From an uncultured Caldilineales bacterium (GTDB taxonomy: Bacteria > Chloroflexota > Anaerolineae > JAAEKA01): a stretch of DNA of 13,853 nucleotides. Under the pieces are notes generated by a model. The model did not search any database and had not been told where the DNA came from. It was given only the letters and a program-made list of their open reading frames with translations. This document shows positions 1-6,504 of the stretch, one piece after another (within the stretch, counting starts at the first letter, position 1; every line of letters begins with the position of its first letter). The DNA is taken from assembly GCA_937907455.1 (NCBI GenBank), contig CALESQ010000038.1:1-13853 (forward strand). The letters run 5' to 3'. Position numbers and translations under genes: made by a program.

Positions 1-7
1 CAAGTTC

Positions 8-35
8 GCCAACTCGGCCCTGCCGAGCCGTTGGC
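8..35. other. GC-rich hairpin upstream of the ABC exporter
   Basis: Bases 8-13 pair with 30-35 (gccaac/gttggc) and 14-18 pair with 22-26 (tcggc/gccga), leaving a 3-nt loop and a 3-nt bulge. This makes an 11-bp stem. No T-run follows on either strand, so it is not a textbook intrinsic terminator. It may mark the 3' end of a gene lying off the left edge, possibly the partner half of the exporter. That role is inference. Confidence 0.4.
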
Positions 36-50
36 CGTTAGTCTAAACTC

Positions 51-110
51 AAGTAGTAAGGAGTAAAAAGTAAGGAGATGCCACTCCACTACTCACTACT
101 TACTACTTAC
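51..110. repeat. Low-complexity AGTAGTAAG / CTTACTACT inverted tract
   Basis: Bases 51-60 (aagtagtaag) are the exact reverse complement of 99-108 (cttactactt). The bases between them are made of variants of the same words (gtaaggagtaaaaagtaagg on the left, ccactactcactacttac on the right). The tract therefore looks like a short simple-sequence or dispersed repeat with purine-rich and pyrimidine-rich halves. It fills most of the leader region of the ABC gene and could fold in the RNA or be a mobile or recombinogenic repeat. No protein is encoded. Confidence 0.55.
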
Positions 111-133
111 GCCTTACAAATTGCGAGGCAATC

Positions 134-1978
134 ATGTCTGAAGAATACGACGAGATAGAATTAGAAGAACAGGACTTTCAGGGCCAGATGAGCGGGCGCA
201 CGCTGCGACGCGTGCTGGGCCTGACGCGGCCACACTGGCGCTGGGTGGCCGGCTTTCTGCTGCTGATCGCGGTGGTGTCCACGCTGGACTCGCTGTTCAC
301 TTACCTGAGCAAACAGATTGTGGATGAAGGTATTGTGCCGGGCGACCGCACGCGGCTGCTGGAGATCGTGCGCCTGTACGCGGGCCTGACCCTGGTGCAG
401 GCAGGCGCGGTGTTCGGCTTCATCTACCTGGCTGGCATTCTGGGCGAGCGCATTCAATACGATCTGCGCAAGCGCATGTTCGATCACTTGCAAGCGTTGT
501 CCTTTGCCTACTACAGTCGCACCCCTATCGGCTGGATGATGTCACGCATGACCTCGGACTCTGAACGGGTGGCGCAACTGGTGACATGGGGCATTCTGGA
601 CATCACTTGGGGCGTGATGAACATCACCACGGCACTGGTGTTCATGCTGTGGATCAATTGGCAACTGGCGTTGATCGTCATGGCGATTGTGCCGGTGCTG
701 CTGCTGGTGGCTACACAGTTCCAGCGGCGCATTCTGACGCAATACCGCCAGGTACGACGGATCAATTCCAAGATCACCGCGGCCTACAACGAAAACATCA
801 CCGGTGTGCGCGTGGCCAAGGCGCTCAACCGCGAAGATGCCAACCTGGCCGAATTCGACCTGCTAACCAGCGACATGTATCGCGCCGGCTATCGCGCCGC
901 GGTGCTGTCGGCTCTGTTCCTGCCCACGGTGCAGCTCATCGCGGCCTTTGCCGTGGGGGCAATCGTGTGGTTCGCGGGTATTCAGGCACTCGACCCCAAC
1001 GGCGCGCTGGCCGGGCTGACTATCGGCGGTGTCGCCGCGTTCATCTCCTACGTCACCTTCATGATCTGGCCGATCCAGGACTTGGCGCGGGTGTTTGCGG
1101 AGATGCAGAATGCGGTGGCATCGGCGGAACGCATCTTCTCGCTGCTGGATACCTCGCCCGACATCGTGGACAGGCCGAACGCTGTTGACCCCGGCACTGT
1201 ACGCGGCGACATCGAGTTTGATCACGTCACCTTCACCTACGAGGACGGCAAGCCGGTGCTGGACGACTTCAGCCTGCGCATTCGTCAGGGCGAGACGATC
1301 GCGCTGGTGGGGCCGACGGGCGGTGGCAAGTCTACCATCGTGAACCTGCTGTGCCGCTTCTACGAGCCGAAGGCGGGCGCGATCCGCATCAATGGCCTTG
1401 ACACGCGCGACCTTACTCAGCATGCACTGCACTCGCGGCTGGGTATCGTGCTGCAAACGCCCTATCTGTTCTCTGGCACAATCCGCGAGAATTTGCGCTA
1501 TGGTCGGCTGGATGCCAGCGACGCGGAGATCGAGGACGCGGCGCGGCTGGCCGGTGCGCACGACTTCATTGCCGCGCTGCCCAAAGGCTACGCTCAGGAA
1601 GTGGGCGAAGGCGGCACGCTGCTGTCTGTGGGGCAGAAGCAACTGCTGAGCCTGGCGCGCGCGGTGCTGGCCCGTCCGGATATCTTTATCATGGACGAGG
1701 CCACCAGCTCGGTGGACACCCTGACCGAGGCGCTGATCCAGCAGGGCATGGAGACGCTGATGCACGACCGCACCAGCGTGATAATCGCGCACCGGTTGTC
1801 TACCATCCGTCGCGCTAATCGCATCCTGGTGATCGAGGGTGGCCGCATTGCGGAGATGGGCAGCCACAGCGAGTTGCTACGCGCCCGCGGTCACTACTAC
1901 AACCTGTACACGCAGCAGTTCCGTCAGGAACACACCGTGGAAGAGGCCGCACGCGAGCTTGCCTTCGCGCCGGCTTAA
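134..1978 (+). CDS. ABC exporter, fused permease/ATPase half-transporter
   Basis: This is a 614-aa type I (MsbA/BmrA-like) exporter subunit that would pump a lipid, drug or peptide out across the cytoplasmic membrane using ATP. The N-terminal ~330 residues carry about six membrane helices (for example near 38-60, 79-103, 150-193, 255-280 and 295-315). The nucleotide-binding domain follows, with Walker A GPTGGGKST at 393-401, Q-loop Q441, signature LSVGQ at 497-501, Walker B ending D521-E522, and H-loop H553. The catalytic glutamate is present, so this half is competent. LSVGQ in place of LSGGQ is common in this subfamily. The ATG is preceded by a weak GAGG (125-128, 5-nt spacer). Such genes usually come in pairs; the partner could lie off the left edge, because the gene downstream is convergent and unrelated. 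The substrate cannot be told from sequence. Confidence 0.95.
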   Translation: MSEEYDEIELEEQDFQGQMSGRTLRRVLGLTRPHWRWVAGFLLLIAVVSTLDSLFTYLSKQIVDEGIVPGDRTRLLEIVRLYAGLTLVQAGAVFGFIYLAGILGERIQYDLRKRMFDHLQALSFAYYSRTPIGWMMSRMTSDSERVAQLVTWGILDITWGVMNITTALVFMLWINWQLALIVMAIVPVLLLVATQFQRRILTQYRQVRRINSKITAAYNENITGVRVAKALNREDANLAEFDLLTSDMYRAGYRAAVLSALFLPTVQLIAAFAVGAIVWFAGIQALDPNGALAGLTIGGVAAFISYVTFMIWPIQDLARVFAEMQNAVASAERIFSLLDTSPDIVDRPNAVDPGTVRGDIEFDHVTFTYEDGKPVLDDFSLRIRQGETIALVGPTGGGKSTIVNLLCRFYEPKAGAIRINGLDTRDLTQHALHSRLGIVLQTPYLFSGTIRENLRYGRLDASDAEIEDAARLAGAHDFIAALPKGYAQEVGEGGTLLSVGQKQLLSLARAVLARPDIFIMDEATSSVDTLTEALIQQGMETLMHDRTSVIIAHRLSTIRRANRILVIEGGRIAEMGSHSELLRARGHYYNLYTQQFRQEHTVEEAARELAFAPA

Positions 1979-2033
1979 CACTCACCGGACCAATCTCCAG
2001 ACCGTGCCCCAGGTGCGCGGCGGACTCGGCCCG

Positions 2034-2068
2034 GAGACCGGCCGCAGCAGAGTGAGACCGGCCGCAGC
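2034..2068. repeat. Two 15-bp direct repeats in the convergent gap
   Basis: The 15-mer gagaccggccgcagc occurs at 2034-2048 and again at 2054-2068, a 20-base period. It lies in the 111-base gap between the convergent stop codons of the ABC exporter and the large glycosyltransferase. The copies contain the palindrome ccgg, and a small stem (2031-2034 with 2038-2041) can form, but there is no T-run. I see no clear terminator for either gene in this gap. Confidence 0.6.
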
Positions 2069-2089
2069 GGAATGGGTGCGGTTTAGCGC

Positions 2090-5000
2090 TCAGCGTTCAC
2101 CGATTTCAAACAGCACCACCTGACAGGCGGCACTGTCGGCCACGGCCACGCGCACACTGCCATCTGTGCCAGAGACGGCGGCAATACCTACCGGCTTGAG
2201 CAAACCGGCATCCAGCCCGAACTGACCGAGCGGCACACCGGCTGCATCAAACAACAGCACGCGACGGCCCTCTGGATCGGTTACCAACACGCCACCATCC
2301 GGCAGCAGAGCCAGATGCGGGCCTTCGATTGTGCCGGCGGAGGCGGGGCCGGCCCAACGTTGCAACGCGCCATCGGGCGTGATGTGCGTCACCGTGCCGC
2401 TTTCTGCCTCCACAAAATACAGGTCACCGGTAGCTGCCGCGGCTGCATCGGTGGGCTGCTGCCGCGCCACCTCACTTTCCGTGCCGCCCCACTGCGTTTG
2501 CAGTACACCGTCAGCCTCCAACAGCACCACGCGCACCCCGCCGGTATCCGCTACCACGATCTGCCCGGCCGGGCTGAGACCCAAGCCGCGCGGGCGGTAA
2601 AAAGTGAGCGCCTCACCAAAGCCGGTCACAAAGTCACCCGTCGGAGTCCAACGGCTGATGCGCTGCCCTACAGCATCCAGTGCCAGCACATGGCCGTCCG
2701 CTTCCACTGCCAGATCCGCCAGCTCGCTGAATTGCTGCGGCCCCTCACCTGCCTCACCCCAGGCAAGCACCAACTGCCCATCGGCATCCAGGCGTACCAA
2801 ACGTGCGTTGCCGGTATCAGCCACGTAGACCGCACCGCCAGCATCCAGCGCCACCCCGCGCGGTGTAGCCAGTTGCCCTTCGCCAGCGCCGCAAGCTGCG
2901 CCGTAGCGCCAAACCACCGGCGCAGCCAGCAGCGGAAAATCACCGCTGGGCTGAATGTCTGGCAGTGCGCCGGCCGCGGGTGGCAACGACATCCCCGGCC
3001 CTGCGGTTGAGGATGCAGGTAATGCCTGCGCGATCTGCGGCGGAGGCGGCATGGTGAGGCCCGCGGGGATATCCGCGCCCTCCAGCGGGAAGAGATAAGC
3101 GCTGTCCACCACGGCACGGCCCTGGCCCGGCGGTTGCCACCAGAGCTGCATCTCGCGGCTGCCATCAAGCTGATTATAGCGTATTTCGATGTCGTGAAAG
3201 CCCTGCTCCAGAGCAAGCTGACCGTTACGATCCTCGGCGCCGTGGCTGCCGCCGTTATCCACCACCAGCTGCCCGTCAATCAGCACGTAGGAACCATCAT
3301 CCGAACGTGTGCCGATGGTGTAGACGCCTGTCTGCGGCACAGCCAGCTTGCCGCGCCACGTAATGCTGAACGGCTCACGCAGGGGGTTGTTGGGGGCCAC
3401 CAACAAATCATTGCGCACCAGCGCCGGATTGCCCTGCCAGTTACCATTGGCAAAGTAATAGCCCACCAAGCCCTGATCGCCCAGCCGCACAGCGTAGAGC
3501 GCATCACCGCCCATCACAGTATTGTTCCACGCCAGGCGCAAGCGGCCCGGTGCAGCGCCGCTCTGCACCTCCAGCCGGATCGGGTGAAAGCCTGCCGCCA
3601 GCACGACCGCAAGATTGCCCTGGCTCACGCCGTCGCTTAACTCCAGCCGGTGCCGGGTACCGATCTGCACGCTGACGGCCTCCACCTCAGCGTGCAGGGT
3701 CAGGGTATATGTGCCATAGCTGGGAACCAACAGGCTGCCCTCCCACACGGCAAACCAGGGGGCCGGCAAAGGGGCCTGGCTGAGATCGAGATCCAAAGCC
3801 GGCGTATGTTGTTGAGCCAACGGCGCCGCGCTGGGTGGATAGCTGTTGAAATAGCGGGCAGTCAACCCCTGGGTGGTTGCCAGATCAGCCGCAGCCACGC
3901 GATAAGAAAGAAACAGCGGTTGACCATAGCGATCAGTATGTGGTTCGCTCTGGCCGCCGGGATAGAGCTGCTGCAGCAGGCTGAGCGACGGTTGTTCCAC
4001 CGGTTCCAGCACGTAAATCAGGTCACCGCCGGTTAAAGTGCCGCGGTAAGGCAGGTCATCCACGGGGTCAAGGGTGCTATAGGGATGATCGCGCCCGATC
4101 AGCTTCACTGCAGAATGATGCTCGAACTGTGGTGTGATCAGCACAGTAGCATCAACAGGCAGGGTAGCCAGATAGTAACCCACAGCCGATTCGCCAGGGC
4201 TGTAGGCGCTCCACACCTCGGGATGCGTAGCCTGGCGCGCAAAATAGGCGTGTACATTGCTGGCCATCACCGCCACAACCAGCGCGGCCAGGCCCCAGGC
4301 AGCCGCACGGCCACCGGCAGAGCGCCAGGCGCGCTGCCAGGCCATCAGCCATTGTTCCAGCACCAGCGCCACCAGCAGGTAAATCAGCGGGATCAGGCCA
4401 ATGACGCGCCGGGCGCTGGGGGCCTCGTGGGCCACCGACAGCACGCCCAGGCTGAGAATACCGCCAAACCAAAGCACAGCCAGCAGCGGCACACTGCGCA
4501 GACGCAAAGCATACCACAGCACATAGATCAGCCCCAGCACAAACAGCACAGCGGTAAACGTGTCCAGCATGGGTGCGCCCGGCAGATTATTGAGCGCCGC
4601 AGCATCGCCCTGCTGATTAAACATGTACAGCGTCTTTTTAAAGTTTTCGATCACCGGCTGCCAACTGCCCAGGCGCGTTACCTCAGGCAAAATGCTGATA
4701 TGGCGCATACGTCCGGTGAACACGGCCCAATTTTGGGTGATGTAGACCCCCAACGGCAGCAGGGTAATGCCCGCAGCACCCGCCAGCAGCAGCATCCCCT
4801 CGGCATCGTGGCGCAGCATGGTGCGCGCCGAAGCAGAGGCATCACCGCGCTTCCGGCGGAGACGCCACGCGGCGCGTGCCAGCCAGAAAAGCAAAAAGCC
4901 GGCCACGATAAACGGCACAACCCGAAAGGCCGTGTAGCTGTTCAGGCCCAGTGCCAGCATCACCCCGGCCAATGCCCAATCACGGCGCTGACCGCGGCGC

Positions 5001-5842
5001 AAAGCCGCCAGCAGAAAGCTGATCAACAGCACCATCAGCAGCGGTTGCATAATCAGCTCGTAGACAATGCGGCTGAAAGTGATGTGCCAGCGTGATGCAG
5101 CCAGCAACGCGGTGGCAGCCAGCACCGCCGGGCGGCTGCTAACCACGCGACGCGCCATCAGGTAGAACGCGGCCACCGTCAGCACCCCCAGCGCGGCCGA
5201 GACAGCGCGCATCGGCGTGATCCCCACGCCAAACAGCCGAAAACTCAAGGCCAGCAAATAGGTAAACAGAGTGGCCTGACCCTCGTTGGTCTCGGCGTAA
5301 GGGGTATAGGGCGCGCCGCTGAGCCAGGTGAGCGCGTCCAACCCATTGTTGCACTCATCCGACTGGCAGCCATTGGGATACAGATCAAGGTGATAGAAGC
5401 GAAAGGCAACTGCCAGGAGCAGGATGACAACCAGCAACCAGCGGGCAGCGGGCAGCATGGGGTGAGTTGCCGTCTGTGGCGTAGCGGGAGCAGGCGAGTT
5501 GCTGGTGACAAAGGTGCCGACAACAAAAAGCCCAGCGGCGACAGGCCACAACAGCAGGCCGGGCAGGCTTTGCAGGTTGCGCCAAAGCAGCACCAATGAC
5601 ACCAGGCCAAGCAACAGCCCCAGCAGCGTGAGCAGGCGGCCGCGCTGCGTCCAGGCTGCGGGCTGCCAGAACTGGGCGCGACGCAAGGGGCGCGGCGCCT
5701 CGGCAGCCAGCACAAAAAGCACACCGGCCAGCAGAAACAGCCACAGGGCATCACGCATCAACCCGGGTTGCGGCCCGGTGAGAATACGTTGTGCCCAAAG
5801 GCCCAGCCCCAGAGCGACAGCAAGCGATAAAAGGCGGTTCAT
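2090..5842 (-). CDS. GT-C family glycosyltransferase fused to PA14 domains and an NHL propeller
   Basis: A 1250-aa multidomain membrane protein. Residues ~1-540 are polytopic and resemble GT39/ArnT-like GT-C transferases, which move a sugar from a polyprenyl-phosphate donor to an acceptor outside the membrane. The expected acidic pair after a membrane helix is D162-E163, within PNGCQSDECNNG. An SRWHIT motif and a loop NLPGAPMLD (419-427) follow. An extracytoplasmic tail comes next: a degenerate PA14-like domain (~658-788), a clear PA14 domain (~789-919, with RSDDGSYVLIDG), a Pro-rich linker, and six NHL-type repeats from ~975 to the end. The first repeat is complete, and a leading strand (VWRYG) could close the ring. 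The ATG at 5842 was chosen because a typical N-terminal membrane helix (MNRLLSLAVALG) follows at once. A TTG at 5878 would add 12 residues; neither start has a good Shine-Dalgarno. It is a paralogue of the 974-aa gene at 6505-9429. Donor and acceptor are unknown. Confidence 0.88.
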   Translation of the reverse strand: MNRLLSLAVALGLGLWAQRILTGPQPGLMRDALWLFLLAGVLFVLAAEAPRPLRRAQFWQPAAWTQRGRLLTLLGLLLGLVSLVLLWRNLQSLPGLLLWPVAAGLFVVGTFVTSNSPAPATPQTATHPMLPAARWLLVVILLLAVAFRFYHLDLYPNGCQSDECNNGLDALTWLSGAPYTPYAETNEGQATLFTYLLALSFRLFGVGITPMRAVSAALGVLTVAAFYLMARRVVSSRPAVLAATALLAASRWHITFSRIVYELIMQPLLMVLLISFLLAALRRGQRRDWALAGVMLALGLNSYTAFRVVPFIVAGFLLFWLARAAWRLRRKRGDASASARTMLRHDAEGMLLLAGAAGITLLPLGVYITQNWAVFTGRMRHISILPEVTRLGSWQPVIENFKKTLYMFNQQGDAAALNNLPGAPMLDTFTAVLFVLGLIYVLWYALRLRSVPLLAVLWFGGILSLGVLSVAHEAPSARRVIGLIPLIYLLVALVLEQWLMAWQRAWRSAGGRAAAWGLAALVVAVMASNVHAYFARQATHPEVWSAYSPGESAVGYYLATLPVDATVLITPQFEHHSAVKLIGRDHPYSTLDPVDDLPYRGTLTGGDLIYVLEPVEQPSLSLLQQLYPGGQSEPHTDRYGQPLFLSYRVAAADLATTQGLTARYFNSYPPSAAPLAQQHTPALDLDLSQAPLPAPWFAVWEGSLLVPSYGTYTLTLHAEVEAVSVQIGTRHRLELSDGVSQGNLAVVLAAGFHPIRLEVQSGAAPGRLRLAWNNTVMGGDALYAVRLGDQGLVGYYFANGNWQGNPALVRNDLLVAPNNPLREPFSITWRGKLAVPQTGVYTIGTRSDDGSYVLIDGQLVVDNGGSHGAEDRNGQLALEQGFHDIEIRYNQLDGSREMQLWWQPPGQGRAVVDSAYLFPLEGADIPAGLTMPPPPQIAQALPASSTAGPGMSLPPAAGALPDIQPSGDFPLLAAPVVWRYGAACGAGEGQLATPRGVALDAGGAVYVADTGNARLVRLDADGQLVLAWGEAGEGPQQFSELADLAVEADGHVLALDAVGQRISRWTPTGDFVTGFGEALTFYRPRGLGLSPAGQIVVADTGGVRVVLLEADGVLQTQWGGTESEVARQQPTDAAAAATGDLYFVEAESGTVTHITPDGALQRWAGPASAGTIEGPHLALLPDGGVLVTDPEGRRVLLFDAAGVPLGQFGLDAGLLKPVGIAAVSGTDGSVRVAVADSAACQVVLFEIGER

Positions 5843-5874
5843 GGGTCGAAGGTTACGTTTAAGATTGACGGTGA

Positions 5875-5895
5875 GCAATCACGCTTGGCAATCAC
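5875..5895. repeat. Tandem gcaatcac motif upstream of the large GT-C gene
   Basis: The 8-mer gcaatcac occurs at 5875-5882 and 5888-5895, a 13-base period. It lies 33 bases upstream of the chosen ATG of the large glycosyltransferase, in the 103-base gap after the acetyltransferase gene. It could be a paired half-site for a regulator, but could also be chance. Confidence 0.35.
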
Positions 5896-5945
5896 CGCGG
5901 CGCGGGTGGCATGACCGGGCTTGATCAGGCAACCGACCTCTTGGG

Positions 5946-6476
5946 TTACTTGAATTCCGCTTGCAACAGCGCCATGATATGCTCGTCATGGTACGCACCA
6001 TCATGAAAAAGGGCCTGACGGCGCGTGCCTTCCAACCGAAAGCCTACCTTTTCATAGGCCCGGCGGGCGCGCGGGTTGAAATCGAACACATCCAATTGCA
6101 CGCGGTGCAGGTTCAGGGTGTGGAAGGCAAAGCGCACCATGACACGCGTGGCGTCTGTGCCGTAGCCGCGGTTCCAGCAAGCGCGCTCACCGATGACAAT
6201 TCCAAACACAGCCGAGCGATGCTTCCAATCAATGTGATGCAGCCCAACGTTGCCGATGTGCTGCCATCCACCTGCCTCAGTCGGGGCTTCAATGCCAAAG
6301 ACAAAATCGTCCCTGCTCGCCCCAATGTCTTTCAGCCAGCGTTCTTCCGCCATCTGTGACATAGGAGCAAAAACCAGCAAATAGCGCCGCACTTCGGGGT
6401 CGTTAAACCAGCCCACCATCGTGGGCACATCGCTCAACTCCAACGCCCGCAGGCGCACTTGATCACCGTAAATCAT
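5946..6476 (-). CDS. GNAT N-acetyltransferase, RimJ/RimL type
   Basis: A 176-aa single-domain GNAT enzyme, the usual length for the RimJ/RimL-like branch, which transfers acetyl from acetyl-CoA to an amine. The N-terminal RLRALELSD and NDPEVRRYL segments are typical of the branch. The acetyl-CoA pyrophosphate loop is N102-R-G-Y-G-T107 within ACWNRGYGTDAT. The C-terminal NPRARRAYEKVGFRLEG (134-150) is the classic GNAT ending motif. The substrate could be a protein N-terminus, an amino sugar or an antibiotic. Its position between two surface glycosyltransferase genes makes an amino-sugar or envelope substrate attractive, but that is inference. It starts 28 bases after the stop of the upstream GT-C gene and is probably cotranscribed with it. 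The ATG at 6476 has only a weak ribosome site. Confidence 0.9.
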   Translation of the reverse strand: MIYGDQVRLRALELSDVPTMVGWFNDPEVRRYLLVFAPMSQMAEERWLKDIGASRDDFVFGIEAPTEAGGWQHIGNVGLHHIDWKHRSAVFGIVIGERACWNRGYGTDATRVMVRFAFHTLNLHRVQLDVFDFNPRARRAYEKVGFRLEGTRRQALFHDGAYHDEHIMALLQAEFK

Positions 6477-6504
6477 AGGTATCTTAACTGTCGAAAGTAA
6501 CTGA

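Noticed and set aside
1..66. Possible end of an upstream protein in plus frame 1 (stop at 64-66)
   Set aside because: About 20 residues with no recognisable motif, and the other two frames close at similar positions, so no frame can be preferred.
863..1867. 334-codon minus-strand open frame inside the ABC exporter
   Set aside because: It is the antisense shadow of a strongly supported ABC gene with all its motifs; the translation has no recognisable family.
4085..5095. 336-codon plus-strand open frame
   Set aside because: It is antisense to the membrane domain of the large GT-C gene; its product is Gln/His/Arg-rich with no domain. Such frames arise on the opposite strand of GC-rich genes.
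5843..5878. TTG start adding 12 residues to the large GT-C protein
   Set aside because: It lacks a ribosome site, and the added residues are polar and precede a typical start helix; ATG 5842 is simpler, though not proven.
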